A stretch of DNA of 64,000 nt from Begonia masoniana (GCA_022432975.1 CM039509.1:47427184-47491183), one strand, 5' to 3'; positions 47,557-61,510 are shown, counted from the first letter of the stretch. Notes: generated from the sequence alone by a model not told the origin. Numbers and translations are program-made.

Positions 47557-48905
47557 TTAGCTTTGATTTCCTGGTCGAGATGGACCCAGGTAGTTTGTCA
47601 CCAATCCCATAATAGCAAACCTGGATTGAAAATCAGCATCACTTCAAATGAAGCCAAATTTTTTCATTAAACAGATCCGATATCACACAAACTTTTTATA
47701 ATGAGAATAAAATTGCTTCATTTAGATGATCCGAAATAAAGCCGATCTGTGAATTATGCCAAAAGATTGGTTATTTCGTTTTCTTCTCGAAGTAGTCTAT
47801 GATTATAAATCAACATTTCAAAATCACTTCCAAGCTTCTCTTGTAGGTCCCGAAGAAAATGTCAATCCCAAATTGGAGGTTCTAATTTTAAGATTACTCA
47901 ACACCCAAAAGTAAAAGAAATGGCTCTATTTGTCCACTCATTATAGAACTCTAAAGCATTCATATCAAATTTAATGTTCTACGATCAAAAAATCCTAAAT
48001 TAGCTGCTGACATTCCGAGCAATCACTATATATATACTTAGCATAATGGTATATAATAGCAAGCCTCAAAAAGAACACTCTTAGACATCGCTAGACGAAA
48101 CTACGTTCACAACAACGTATAACAATCTAAAAGCATGTGCACGAGAATATCCGTCTCACCCACTTCTACTAATCATGGTCATGCAAACTGAAATTGGTCG
48201 ATTTGGGCAAGTCGTTTTATGTTCTGAATGGAGAAGATTGTATAGACAGCCCAGCTTAATTAGGTGAATAAATTTTCAACAGCTTTAGCGTAATGAAAAC
48301 AAAACACTATTAGAAAGCCCAACCTCTTCTCTCAAATTACACCAAACTATAATACAAAAACTCAACGGCTCATATACACCATTAAAAATCATTCATGTCA
48401 TAACAATCCATCACCCGATCGATCATATTTCTAGCTTTGTCTTTCAAATTTTATCATCTCGCTCCAAACACAGCCAGTGATAAATTTAATCAACCATACG
48501 ATTGCGAATTAAAATGATTGGGAGAAAACTCAAACGTAACACATAAATCAGCGCACAAAACTGAAACTCACTCACATCATAGCCATAGAGATCTGTTTGA
48601 GATCGTTTTCCAAGTTCTTCATGTTGGTCAGCGATTGAGCGCAGAAAATGATGGCCAACCACGAGCTCAACTTGTACTGCCGAATTACAACCACGCAAGA
48701 AAAAAAATCAACTCAACGCATACGAAAGAAAACAAAACTGTAATTAGCTGATGAATTTGCTAACCCTGAACATGACACCAGCTATGCCGAAAACGACGGC
48801 GATGAATCCAGAGTAGTCCACCGGAAGATCCTGCGGGTCTACCGTCTGAGCAACGAAGGGCTTGGCCGCCGACGGCAGACGCGGATCGTTCGTCTGCGTT
48901 GACAT
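47557..48905 (-). CDS. Asterix/WDR83OS homologue, complete
   Basis: Three exons (48765-48905, 48576-48676, 47557-47620) encode 101 residues, matching the family's length of about 106. The segment PVDYSGFIAVVFGIAGVMFR aligns with the DYMNLL..CGLMLK region of human Asterix. YKLSSWLAIIFCAQSL and FAIMGLVTNYLGP form the other membrane segments, with the conserved LENDLKQ between them. The protein belongs to UPF0139, whose animal member pairs with CCDC47 in the ER PAT complex to protect hydrophilic transmembrane helices. Splice sites are canonical (phases 0 and 2) and the tail ends RPGNQS. This is the only copy in the window with the native C-terminus, so it is the likely functional parent of the five duplicates. 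Confidence 0.93.
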
Positions 48906-49623
48906 CTCTCTGCACCGCGTGATCCAGCAATAATTTTATTTGGAACCTATATTTACAAGGTTTGAGATTAAAAATAAATTGAATTTAATAATATTATTTT
49001 TAAAATGCAGAAAAAAATAATAAATCCTCGACCCTTGAGGAGATTTGAGATTTTGATTATCTTACATTTGAAATTATTTTCAGATTAGATATTAATTTTT
49101 TTTTTTTCAGACGGCACCTCCACAATTTAGGTGTCTTCAATTTCAGCATTGTTATCGATTTATTTAGCAAATAAAACACGTGTATATCACTTTTTATATT
49201 TAATTTGATGTTTTAATCTGATTTCTAATTCTTCCATCGATTTCTCAAATCTTCGATCACCTCAACGGAGATTTGATTTTGAAAGCTAATTTTTAGTTAG
49301 GAATCAATAAACTTCTGATCAAATTAGAAATCATCAAAAATATTAGAAGTCACGTTAAAACAAATGACTAAATGAAAAACGTGATATACACAGACTTTAA
49401 CTAACAAATAAATAGATGAAAGATCCAAAATATTGACAACAAAAAAGTAGAGATCTCGTTTGTCAAAAAAAAAAGTTGAAGATTGAATACGTAAATCACT
49501 TCAAATATTAAGATCTAATTTACGCTTTATCAAAAAAGAAAATATGCTACAAAATTAAAAAAAAAATTATAAAAATTTTAAAATTATCATCCTGCTTTGG
49601 AACAATTAAAATGGTAATAAGTA

Positions 49624-49655
<32 letters not shown>

Positions 49656-49994
49656 GAAAGAACATGTAATCCAACAACGACCAATTAAAAAAAATAAATT
49701 AAGTTAAGAAATAAGTTTAATGCTCGATTTCTGATCTTTTTCATTTGATGAAGAAACACGAGGCCTTGACATTCTACAATTTTCACAAGCCAAGCCATTG
49801 GATGAGAATTTGTAGAAAGATTGACTTCAAAGGAACTGTTAAAATTAAAGTGTTCAAATGCTCAAATACAATATTCCATAAGATCTCCATCAATTTATAT
49901 ATGAATTCCTCACTGGATTCTTCTACATCAGAAAAACAGAGACAGCAACATACAGAAATTAAAGTACAGGTCTTACAATATTTCCAAGCTGAGT
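48906..49994. other. Asterix promoter and intergenic region
   Basis: The first 400 bp resemble the upstream regions of Asterix copies 2 and 5 (TTTTTTCAGACG, ATTGTTATCGATTT); the rest is unique AT-rich DNA. A dinucleotide microsatellite (AC)n(AT)n lies at about 49625-49656. Confidence 0.7.
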
Positions 49995-51667
49995 TTATGC
50001 TCTCTGCAACCAAATCATGTTTTAAAGAAGAAACCCACAATGAGTATAAAAGCCGAAGAATGGAAACGAAGTACAGGGAGCTTGTTATTCGATAAATGAT
50101 GACTGGATTTACCTGCATTGGAAGATATAACTTAAATTCCGGAGGAAGCTCCTCTTCCGAGTACAACCGGTCAGCAAAGTAGATCCGCCTCAGGCGACAG
50201 TTTGCATGAACTTGAACTCGTAATGTCTCCACGTAGTTTGTGCCATAGGCTCTTCTGGTAAAATCGGCCAGATTTAACTGGATTTGATTCCATCCCTCAT
50301 CCAATTTCAGTGGCATGGTGCAGATATATGGTTTTACTCGAGTTACAGCCTACAAATAAGAGAAAGTATTGCCATTACTTATCTACTGGTTTAGCCATTG
50401 ACAACAAAGTTGAAGAGAAAGTATTGCCATCAATCACAGTTGACATTTATTAAGTACCAAAATCTATAAGATGTCTAATTTGTTGTGAAGGCAATGATAA
50501 AAAGCGCATCCTGATGTAAGATCATACCTTACAAAAATATCAGCAATCAATGAGACAAAATAACAAAAAGCAATTAAGAGCTCTAGGTTTAATATAACAA
50601 AGCATGGTTCAAACGCACAGTAAAAATTTAAAATGACATTATATTTAGAAGGTTTGCATGATATATCATCAACATACAGAATATAAGGAAAGAATAACTA
50701 ATCTTGAAAATGGAACTCGTGAATCCACGTGGTAAAATTTATTAGAATAGCTAAAACGCAGAAAATAAGGCTCATGACTTCTTCCCGAGCTGTCGCCATT
50801 GAAATGAGAAATTGGTGTCATCTTCCTAAATAAATGTTATTTAGACTTTACAATCTTATAAGAGGAACAAGTCAGTCTCGTTTATTTAGTAGTAGACATT
50901 TGATTTATTTTCCTACACGAACAGGCTTACGATATAGTAATAACAGTAAACATGGGCAGACTTACACACTTGAAAATTAGAAGCTCGGAAGCGTCTCCTG
51001 ACATTTTTATCATCTAGCACTTGTATTTCAAATGTAAAATACTTCTTTAGATTCTTCACGATGATCACCAGGAAGGGTAGTTTTATACCCAGTGTTGCAG
51101 CTGGGTCTGCAGGACAAGTGATATAAGTGGACTGGATTTTTGTCCCAATGATTTCAAGCACATTGGATTGAATGTCTTCATCTTGAGGCCGCTTTATGTG
51201 GCCATTGGAAACTGCAAAAAACACCATACAGAAAAATACACTCCTAGGTCGTTAATTGAAGATAGTTTACAGTAGATGATTGTTAGGTAACTCTAATAAT
51301 TAATTAAACAGAAAAGCTGGATAAAGTTACAACCCATAGTTATGTATCAAATTATTCTTCCATTAAATAGAGTACCAATTCTAGCAAGATACCTCACCTT
51401 CCTTATCCCATATCTGCAAAGGTTTGCTCCTATAAAAATTCCAAAAAAATAAAAAAAGTAAATCCACAGCTCTCGAATGGCAAAGTTCCAAACCTCTAAG
51501 TAGAATATAAAAAAACTCACAAGAAAACACACACATAACACCTGGTGGGAAAGCAACTAGGAAACACATTAAACAGACGGTCACAAAATATACTTCAGAA
51601 ACAAGAAAACATACCCGAGGCTGTATAATATCGAAAGGAATCCAGACTGAAACGTGTTCTTGAACAT
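49995..51667 (-). CDS. CFAP20/BUG22 homologue
   Basis: Five exons: 51615-51667, 51398-51429, 50970-51211, 50113-50349 and a 9-nt last exon 49995-50003 (Arg-Ala-stop). They give exactly 190 residues with consistent phases. It starts [20 protein letters not shown] and includes [57 protein letters not shown] and EFKLYLPMQ, hallmarks of this highly conserved family. In animals and ciliates it is a ciliary inner-junction protein also linked to nuclear functions. It is retained in plants without flagellated cells, so its role here is not ciliary. The last exon is placed by the acceptor GTTGCAG and by the expected MQxA ending. A 5' UTR intron is likely (acceptor near 51698). Confidence 0.95.
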
Positions 51668-52124
51668 TTTACGACGGTTGACAACCCTCTTTAGCTGCAA
51701 CGGAATCAAACTAAGTAAGTTCCCTCATAACATCACATTTTTTTGGAGGAACATAAACAAAAAACACAAAAAAAATGAAAAATAAATCGTCGGACCTGAG
51801 AATCCAAAAACCACAACTAAGAACATATTTACGATGACAGAAAATAAAAATAAAAAGTACGGTCGGTTGAACCCTAGCAAGACTCGCAATGGAAATTTCA
51901 GTATTGTAAGAAAAAAGGTCCGAGCGCAGGAACACATAAATCACAGATATAGAAACAAGAAGAAGATAGCACATACTTCTGCAAAGAAGAAGATAACACA
52001 TACTTTTACGAAGAAGAATTTCAGACTTATTTGATTCTCGGGAAAATCGATTTGCCGGGAAAGATCGATTCCACCTAGAAAGAACACACACAGCTCCGTC
52101 GCCACTGGAAAGTTCTAACTTCAT

Positions 52125-53455
52125 TGCAATTTCTTATTGGGCTTTTCCGGGTCGCCTATTTTGAGTTTGGGCCTTGATGGGCTTTGAAGAAAAAGTAAAA
52201 TTAAAAATTAATTAGCAAAATAATAATTTTTTTTTCAAAATTTTAAATAATAAAATTACTTATATATTATTTCTATGGAATTATTATTTTTTTATCCAAA
52301 TATTCGAGCTTATTATATTAATAATACTAAAAAAAAATCAAATTTTAAATTAATAATACTATTTAGTAAACTTTAAATGTTCTTAATTTGAACTCAATTT
52401 GTATTTAAAAATTTAAAAAATTAAGATATATATTGATAAAATTAAGAAAAACAAAGTCAACCCATCAGGAGAGCTATGATATTTTTTACGAGTAATATTA
52501 TATTTATTTTCTAATATTACATCATGATTTGACAAACATTGATTGTTCTTTTAATTTTTTATAATTGTTATATATTAAAAAATGATTTTAATTATATTAT
52601 TAAAAAAGTTTATGTTTTTGTAAATGAGACCAACATAAAACAACACAACATGGGTAGAAATGTTTTCTAATATATAATAGTAATTATAAGGTGAATATAT
52701 ATTTGAAAATTGAAAGTTCCCAAAAAAACCAAAGTTCATAGGATGGAGAGAATAATTAAAAATATTATCTATTTATTATTTCATTTTCCAACATCTATGA
52801 TCTATCTTTAAATACAAGGTTTCATGTCTTTCTTTTTATAATGAAATAGAGAGATACTAGGTTGGACGCTTATCAAACTATGCACGTATTGAACGGTGTA
52901 AATTTATTAGATTTCAGTGATTCGAATTATGTACCATTAAATTGAAAACCTCAACCAAATTGGCTAATCACATTAGCACGACGAGAAGAACTAAGCCACA
53001 AGGAAGAGTTCCTATCGCGAAAAGCCAACTAGACAAGACACTTGAGATGTATCGCTCAAATCATCGATCTAGTACTTGTAAAATCAAATTATGATATTTT
53101 TTCAGATTTTTGGCGTTAGTTGAAAAATTATCTAGACTTTCATTATATTTTGTCTAGTCGATGACTCTATACGTAGTAGTTACATTTTGCATAATAATTT
53201 TTTAGGTAATTATCAAATTCATCTTCAAATTATAGGATGATTAACAAACTAGACCTTAAAATATTTTCGTTAACAAAGACACCTTGAAAGCATAGATATG
53301 TTAACAAAATAACCCTAACGGGAGGCCGGTCTCGAAGAACAAGTTAATCACCTCATACTTTGAAGGTGAATTTAATAATTATCCTGATTTTGTTATCTTT
53401 TGCTCGTAGCTTTTATCTTATATGATTTCTATGCATGTATTCTAGTTTTGTTTTA

Positions 53456-53523
<68 letters not shown>

Positions 53524-53723
53524 GGATTATAAGTATAAAACATGAAACTAGGATATAAAAAAGAAACGTGCATGCAACCACCGCATAATTCTGTCTCTTC
53601 GTCAACACACACCTGAGCATACCTTTCCTCCATTAAAGCACACCTAACTCCTTTCTTGCTCTCCACTTACATCTCTCTCTCTCTCTCTCTTCTTCTACAT
53701 CACCATTTTCAACCTCCATTCTC
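52125..53723. other. Bidirectional intergenic region
   Basis: Separates the divergent CFAP20 and MIZ1-like genes and must hold both promoters. AT-rich, with a (TG)n(AG)n microsatellite at 53455-53520 and a CT run at about 53672-53692 just upstream of the MIZ1-like start. No other gene is seen. Confidence 0.7.
53455..53520. repeat. (TG)n(AG)n microsatellite
   Basis: About 11 GT repeats followed by about 21 GA repeats. Apparent frames through it are artefacts. Confidence 0.95.
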
Positions 53724-54452
53724 ATGGCGGAATACAAAACCACACAGACGCCGCCGTTGTCCCGGCAGCCCATTTCTCTGCAACCTTCCCACAATAGAAC
53801 CCCTTCCAAACCCTCAAAACTTCTCCGGCGAGTCCGCACCATCTTCCGCGCGCTACCCATAATATCTCCGGCGTGCCACCTCCCTGTCTCCCTCTCCGGA
53901 AGCCGGCTTCACGACAGCCGCATCAGCGGAGGAACTCGGATGACGGGAACCCTATTCGGGTTCAAAAAACAGAGAGTCAATCTCGTAATTCAAGAGAATC
54001 CGAGGTGTCTTCCTCTTCTTCTTCTCGAACTCGCCATTCCTACAGGAAAGATTCTGCAAGATATGGGGAAGGGGCTGTTCAGAATAGCTATGGAGTGCGA
54101 AAAGCACCCATTAGAGAACACGAAGATTCTCGACGAACCGCTTTGGAGCTTGTATTGCAATGGCAGAAAATCCGGTTATGGTGTTAAGAGAGAGCCGACA
54201 GAGGAGGATTTGGGCGTCATGCAAATGCTTCACGCAGTTTCAATGGGAGCCGGTGTGCTGCCATTAGAGACTTCCCTTCCTCCTCCTTCTTCTTCTCCAC
54301 ATAAGAATGATCAACAGGTTGATGGTGAAGTGATGTACATGAGAGCTTATTTTGAAAGAATTTCAGGATCTAAAGACGCTGAAACTTTTTACATGTTGAA
54401 TCCCGATGGAAGCAACGGACCTGAACTCAGCATTTTCTTTGTCAGAATCTGA
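53724..54452 (+). CDS. MIZ1-like DUF617 protein
   Basis: An intronless frame of 242 residues belonging to the MIZU-KUSSEI1/DUF617 family, plant-specific proteins. The founder MIZ1 is required for root hydrotropism and is an ER-membrane-associated regulator of calcium signals. A variable Pro/Ser-rich N-terminus (1-75) precedes the domain: GTLFGFKKQRVNLVIQENPR (about 76-95), LLLELAIPT, LFRIAMECEK, LWSLYCNGRKSGYGVKRE, GAGVLP, EVMYMRAYFERISGSKDAE, FYMLNPDGSNGPELSIFF. All family blocks are present and the length is typical. The start is the first Met after the CT-rich leader. Most likely functional; which member of the family it matches cannot be fixed here. Confidence 0.95.
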   Translation: MAEYKTTQTPPLSRQPISLQPSHNRTPSKPSKLLRRVRTIFRALPIISPACHLPVSLSGSRLHDSRISGGTRMTGTLFGFKKQRVNLVIQENPRCLPLLLLELAIPTGKILQDMGKGLFRIAMECEKHPLENTKILDEPLWSLYCNGRKSGYGVKREPTEEDLGVMQMLHAVSMGAGVLPLETSLPPPSSSPHKNDQQVDGEVMYMRAYFERISGSKDAETFYMLNPDGSNGPELSIFFVRI

Positions 54453-55110
54453 CGAAATCTGAAGTTTCTCCGTAGCAGAAGTTAGCAATGACATCCGACA
54501 GTTTTTGTCTGTCTTCATCCCCGAGACTCTCACGTGCAAGTTAGTTGACTCTGCATGAGTTTTCTGTCATTTGAATAGGGTATTAGAAGAAGAGGTCGAC
54601 TTCTGTGTATTTTAGGGGAATTAGAATCTCATTATTATCTTAGCAGTGCTAATCAATCCGGAGTTGTGTTAATTTGCATCGTGTTTGCTTAATCTTATGT
54701 TTTGACGTGTTCGTAAAACCTATAATTCATAGACTTGCATCGATGAAAGAACAACACACAAAAAACGCGTTCGAGAATAAAATTACAAAGTAAACATAAC
54801 ATTACACGCTACAAGAACCACAATAACGGAGAATTACACGCTACAAGAACCACAATAACGGAGAATTACACGCTACAAGAACCACAATAACGGAGAATCA
54901 TTCGTTAAATAAAAGAAGAAATAAGATTTTTCATATACAATCAGTGATGGAAACCATAGAATAGTGGGCACAGAACAGCTATGGTTGACACTGATTAGTG
55001 TCCAAGCCTAAATACTTACCATTCAGAGCTCTCTGTCTCTCTCTCTGCTGGGTCTTAATTATTGTTCAGCTTCCAGATTTTGCTTAAATTATCATCTCAA
55101 TCTTCCATCT
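54453..55110. other. Convergent 3' intergenic region
   Basis: Lies between the 3' ends of the MIZ1-like and ZIFL genes. Contains three tandem copies of a 32-bp unit (ATTACACGCTACAAGAACCA plus CAATAACGGAGA) at 54801-54896. No gene is seen. Confidence 0.8.
54801..54896. repeat. 32-bp unit, three perfect copies
   Basis: Three identical head-to-tail units immediately downstream of both convergent genes. Confidence 0.95.
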
Positions 55111-58100
55111 TCAGTCTTCACGTTGAACCAAAAATGGCTTGAATGTAAGCAGCACTGCTATCACTTCAACCACATTTAGTACGAAGAACACAATCTTATT
55201 ACCGGGAAGAAAGGCGGCATGTTGACGTTTCTGTGCCCATGAAAAACTACATACAAGAATGCAACTAATCAGAATAAATAAAGAATAAATTTGACAGCAC
55301 AGGCTCAACCAACAGGATGTGAGGAATGGTAATAATATATGACATCAAGGGTATTTTTGAATTGTGTGGGAATTCCGGTGAAGAAATTGAAGGAACGCAG
55401 AATTTCAAATCTCTGCGAGGGACGACGGATAGCAGACTTTTGAATTTTTACTGAAATATTGTATTTTACGTTATTATAAATATATAAGTGCGTTGGTGTG
55501 TGTTGTTATTGTAAATTTGACATCAATTGTTACAATTCTTAACACATGACTTAAGTTTCCCTTCACGGGCAGATTTTTTTAAGCTGATAAGACAGCTAAA
55601 AAATTGGTCCGAGCCACAAGTCTGCCGTGCCGCCGGCTCAAGGTCGAAGACCTGCTGGCTCGGGCTGCTGATGAGGCTGGCGTTATGAACAATTTCTAGT
55701 GCGTAGTGCGTGAAAAGTGTAACGGACAAAAAGTTTATAAATAAAGAAAAAATTGTGTACATACAGTGCCCCTCCGGCGGCTGGACCGATTGCTTTGAAG
55801 AGGGACATTGCTGTCATGGCAATGCCATTAGCAGCACCTCTTTGGTATTGATCCTGTTCACATCATTGCATCAGATAGGTCTATTTTACAATGGTAGAGA
55901 AAGAAAGTGAGAGGAGAGATAGAGATAGAGATGGACAGAGAATTACCACTGCTCTGTTTTGAAGGATGAACAAACCAGTCACAATGCAAATCTGTGTTAC
56001 AAAAAATAAATCAATGGATAGCAGGATAACATGAAATCAAAAGCCATGCAACAAGACTTACAGAGAAAAGATTCTTAAGCAGTGAAGCAAAATTTATCAC
56101 GACGAAAAGGCAGCTTCCGGACAACGTAGCTATGTAAGGATAAGTTGACAACAAGGGTATGGAAAAAGCCTGAATATGAAAATTTTTATATCAAAAAGCT
56201 AACATCTTTGCATTCAACCAAATCGACATCGCATTGTACTCGGAATATAATAACGAACGGGACAATGACGAATCGACATTACCCCTAAAAGGCGAGATAT
56301 CATCACCGGTCCGAGCACCTTCTCGACTGCAGGGTATAATGTAAGTTGAAACGCAAGGAGGCCGAAACCTGAAAATTAAACAATAGCTTAAAAAATACTG
56401 TAAGTGACCATGTGACGTTTATGAGAGAGAGAGGGAGAGAGAGAGAGAGAGTCTTGCACACACCTGAGATGGCAAGAATCTCACCAACTTCCTCTGTTGA
56501 ATAGCTTAAACCTCCATTTTTTCTGGGGCTTACAGCCCAAAGAGAAAATATCTGTAGCAAGAAATTGATCAACATAGAGATTAGTCTATTTAGATGAGTG
56601 TAATCAGATCTCAATTACCTACTGAGTTAGCTTTTGATGTAATTCTGCAAGAATATTTTGAAAAATTTCCTAATATAAGATATTAAGGTCATTCGATACT
56701 ATTTTTCTGAAATCCTATGCAAATAACCCGTTTTTCAACTGCATCGATCGTAGCCGAACGATACTTCAAGCGATTTAAACTGCATAGCACTATCAGATGA
56801 ATTATTGATGCATATTTTTCAAAATATCAACCAATTCATGTCTTGAAGCATAAGTTAGAGAAGAGATACCTCTGTGTAAGCCATATCATGAAGTGAGAAC
56901 ACGCAATAGACAATGATAGATGACATTAATGGCCAGTTTGTTAACAGACTCCATATAGAAGACACATCTTTTCCTCCATTTTTTTGAAATTCTTTTGTGG
57001 CATGAGACCCTTTGGGTTGGGTTTCCAAATCTGATGTAGTTTTGTCGTCGTGGTAGTGTAATGTTTCCTGCAAAATAAACACTGTTTTGACAAAACGCAG
57101 CCAGAAAATTCACACGTCTACACCCACAGATGTAGGCATTTACATAACCTTCTGCAACAATATTCATTTTTGCAGAGGAAAATGAACTCAAAATTTTGAA
57201 ACTTTCAGACAAGTTCCATTGTTTTGATGAGTTATGAAGGGCTGATAAAATGAAGGACATACTGGAAGCCGTATGGAAAATATTCCAACTCCGAAAGCGA
57301 AGAGGGATATACAGAGGCAGGGTAGAAAGTATGGGAATCTGCATAATAAAATCAAAGTTTAAGAACATCAGAGACTAAAGATCAGTAAAAAAGGCTTTCA
57401 AACATCAACTAGTGTAAGTCACTTGACCTTCCAAACAGTCCCTCCTGTGAAAATATGCTTGGATATTTCTCTGCCGGCTGCATAACGACCGGTTATCGTA
57501 GAAATAAGAAAGACGAGTAATTTACCATCGATTTCTCAACGACTAGAATTTTACGACAAGTTAAAGATCTGCCATATTTAACTGCAAAGCTACTGTAAAT
57601 TTGCAAAAAAGGCATATCATTGCAGAAGATTCCCATTTCGAAGAGCAGAAAATGGCGGTGAAACCGGATTAAAACTCGTGCAATTACAAGTTCATGAACG
57701 AGTACAACCTTATATTCGAATCAGACACTCATTACTTAGATGATTGATGTGTTTTCACAGACAGCAGGTGAATAAATAAGAGTGTTACCTGAGCAAGAAA
57801 GCCTCCCATAGCTGGGCCAATAATCAATCCTATCCCCCATGCAGTACTAATCTGAAATTAAGTCCAAGTGTTCACTAGTTTTACAGCAGAAGTTGGAGTA
57901 GAATGAAAGACAGAAATCGAAATAAACTTACAGTCGACATTCCTAAAGCTTGGTATTCTTCGCTAAAAGATTCACTTGCATATGCCTGGTTTTATTTTTA
58001 TGATCGGCAAACATAAATTATGAACAAAGCCACTTAGCAGAAAGCAAAGTTAATATAGTAAGAATGTATGTTACCTTTATAGGTCCAAGTAAACCATTTA

Positions 58101-59460
58101 AGGCTCCCAGAAGAAACCTTGTAATGACAGCCATCCAGAAATTGACGCTTAGTCCAAAAAGGGTGTTGAATATAACCCTGAGACAAGTTGAGATAAAAAT
58201 AATCTGAGAACTGCTAGATCATTTTTGATATGCCACTTCAATATCAAAGATACTGACACTGTTGCAATGCCGAACAAAATTACGGGCTTTCGGCCATAGC
58301 GATCGGCGATTACTCCCCAAGAGAAGGAAGTTAGTACTCTCCCGAGCATATATGCAGATCCTATATCGAGAAAGTGGCGGGTTAAACACGACTGGATGAC
58401 CGACTAAATTCAGAGCGGAAGATAAGTGAGAGCTCAAAGGAACTGACCCACATAACCGGCATAGCTTCCTATATCTTCCTCCGTTTTTGCAATCTTGAAA
58501 TCTCTAATCTGAAAATCAGTAATGAAGAACATTATACATGGGGATGTTGAAAATGGAAAAGATATCGAGTATGAAGATCGGCCCTTGAACAAGTTAAGCT
58601 AATTATTGCTCAATTCCGAAAAGAAAAGTTGCATTTTAGAAAGAACTTCAGCAGTTGGAGTGGATAAACTCTGTAGATGGATGGCTCACCATGAAATACA
58701 GGAACGGAAAGAGCGATGATATTGGCAGAGCTGGAAACCAGAATGAAAAAATATAGTTCAGTTTACAGACTTCAATTATGAAAATTTAATCAATGTTGAA
58801 ATACATGGTGAGAAAAAGACAATCACTAACTATTTTCAAGGAGATGTTATGGTTTCATGGAGCCAGAAGTGAGACATGCCAACATATTGTGTATATTTAT
58901 AACATTGAACGTAAGTTTGATGACATCATTTTTATTCTGAGCTTCATCAACTTAATCAATACCATTCTGGAAAGTTAAAACCAGTAAACTAGACATAAAC
59001 ATAGTTAAAGACTTGAATTTAGTAATCGAGTTGTTTTCTCAAGGATTTTGAGCTCAAATTATGTCGCAAATGCACCGTTTCTTTTCCTAAATGTTCAGAA
59101 TGAGCAGCACAGTCTTACAGAACCTCCGACAAACAACCAATCAGTAAAAACATTTCCAAGATAATAATCGATTTCCGATCAGCGAGAAGCTCAAAGAAAA
59201 CTATTCTACTCTGAAATCCAAACCCCGCCATTTTTATGCATTTACTCAATAAATGAGCGTCGGAAACCAATGTGAAGATTCAAAAAGATTAAATAAACCC
59301 AAAAAAGAACACCTGTAGAAAGAACTACGATGGAAATAAGACAAAGCTGTCGAAGGGGAAACCCCTTCTGCAACTCTTTGGATCGTTCCGCCTTACAACC
59401 CGGGCAATCTTCGTGGTAATAATCCTTCTTCAACAATGTTTCCTCGCATCCTTCCGCCAT
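55111..59460 (-). CDS. ZIFL-type major facilitator transporter
   Basis: Sixteen exons: 59313-59460, 58690-58730, 58448-58508, 58258-58360, 58075-58177, 57932-57985, 57789-57851, 57428-57477, 57263-57338, 56870-57067, 56464-56551, 56283-56368, 56062-56169, 55947-55991, 55765-55853, 55111-55246. They sum to 1,449 nt (482 residues) in one consistent frame. Family signs are the CPGC motif near the N-terminus (EDCPGCKAE), MFS motif A as [33 protein letters not shown], a hydrophilic central loop (exon 10) and [18 protein letters not shown]. Members of the ZINC INDUCED FACILITATOR-LIKE family act at the vacuolar or plasma membrane in zinc tolerance, phytosiderophore or nicotianamine export, and potassium/auxin fluxes. 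Substrate here cannot be read from sequence. All splice sites checked are GT-AG and no break is seen. Confidence 0.94.
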
Positions 59461-61510
59461 TTTCGCACAGACCCAGAATAAATTTCAGGCCCAGAAACCC
59501 TCTGAGGCTTATGAACTCCTGATTCGACAAAACAGCGACGAGTTTGAATAATTTTTTCCTGAAACCAAGGAAACAACAAGCTGTACTTATATTCCCAAAT
59601 GCTAAACGTTATTATAGGAACGCGATAGGAAGGTTCAGAAGTTGCTTTACGTGATTATATCTTTCCAGCCAGGATTTATTTTTTGTAGTGTAGTACCCGT
59701 GCCAAACTAGGAAGGCAGTCGATTAACTCCATAGCCATCACTGCATGCGTAAGAGACGACTCGAAACTCTCTCTCAAACAATTTACTATTACGTAGACAA
59801 CTATGCTACTATTTTAGCAGTACATAAAAAGCCTTTTATTTTACTATTATTTAACATTAAATAATTAAGAAATTTATATTTACATGAATTAATATAATAA
59901 TTATAAACAAACTAAAATAATAAATATGCAAATGATAGGTTCAGTATTTGATCATTTAATTAATCAAAGCCGAGATAATTAAGTTGCACCAATCATTATT
60001 CGACATGTCAGTCAATATATTTAAAAAATAAACATAATATTATTTTGTTTGTTACGTACGAACACTCTCCCATTGCTACTAACAAGCCACCATTTTCTTC
60101 TTTCTCTTCGTCCGGCTTGGAGAGGTTCAACGAGATTCGATCTCTCGAGCGAAGCGAAATTATATGAAGAAATCTCGAGATCTATATTTATATTTGAAAT
60201 TAATATAAATTATTTTCTTAATAATATAATCCATTGAATATTTTTTGCTATTTATTTTTAGTAATGTAAAATATGTCTTATATACATTGGTTAACGTATG
60301 ATGTTGATTAAAAAAAATGTACAAACATTTTGATGTAACGTGTGCTATAATTAAATTATTGCAAAGTTCCAAGCTGATTGATATGAGAATGGACAAAAAA
60401 GGAAGTGGCCAATTGACGATGAATAATTGAGAAAGGACAAATCCAAACACTTGATGACAGAACATTAGTCACCCAAATTATAATTAATATTTAATAATTG
60501 CTCATTATTAAAGTATTCTTTAATTGAAAACCATAATATATAATAATATTTATTTTTCGTTTATGTTACTGTGCTGAAAATATACTTTTGGTCGCCTAAC
60601 TTAGAAATAATTTTAGATTTTTCTCCGTAATTATGTATAGTTTTATGTATAGTTTCTCCCCTCACCTGGTACAATACATTTTATGTTAATTTCAAGAATA
60701 AAATCGTACAAACTTCAATTTAAAACAAATAATATTGTATTAAGAGAATTGAAGACTCCACGCTTTGACACGCTGGTGTCAATAAAAAACATCTTAGCTG
60801 GTTTATCAAATGACTTACTTTGAATCTGAGCTCGATCAGTCACACTCGATAAAATTACTTTCCATTTTAATAATAATTTTAGAAAGACAAGATAAAAAAA
60901 AACGTGGATTTGTTGAAACAAAAAATTGAAAGGCATCCACTTCAAAAATCAATAATTATGTGATTATTTTTGTCTTCTTATTAAGCTAGAGAAATGGAAT
61001 TTTGCCTTCTCCACTTTATTTTATTTTACTTATTTTAATCGAATGCGAATGTTGTTGAGTCGAAGATAATTACTCCATAGGTTCAAAAGTCAAAAACGTT
61101 ATAATAAATAATTACAAAATTCAAATAGTTTATAATACAATAATTTACAGAGAGTCATCAATTTGAAATTTACAGTCTGGAAAAAATAAAAATAAAAAGA
61201 AATAAATAATTGTGGTGAAAAAAACAACGTGGTGCTTATTTAAATTATTTAATTCTAGAATAAAATAATTGTTTTTTTTTTTTTTTTTGTGCAGCGGATG
61301 AAACTTCTATATGAGTTATTTATTTATCATCAAGTAGAGAAGAAAATAGTATCGTAGCAACAAGAAATTCTTTTGTTAAAGTTCAGTGTGGCCCAATTTC
61401 TATTTGAGCCAGAATGGTTGGTCTCGAACTGTAGATCTCATTTAGAATTTTATTTATTTATAAATTTATGTAAGTTAGATTCGTAAAATTTACAATTCTA
61501 TTTCGATATT
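59461..61510. other. AT-rich intergenic region
   Basis: Promoter side of the ZIFL gene followed by 1.5 kb of AT-rich DNA. Short frames at 60049-60237 and 60160-60465 show no family features. No gene is supported. Confidence 0.7.

Noticed and set aside
51711..52124. 137-residue minus-strand frame upstream of CFAP20
   Set aside because: Probably 5' UTR and intron of the CFAP20 gene. No recognisable domain and low-complexity content.
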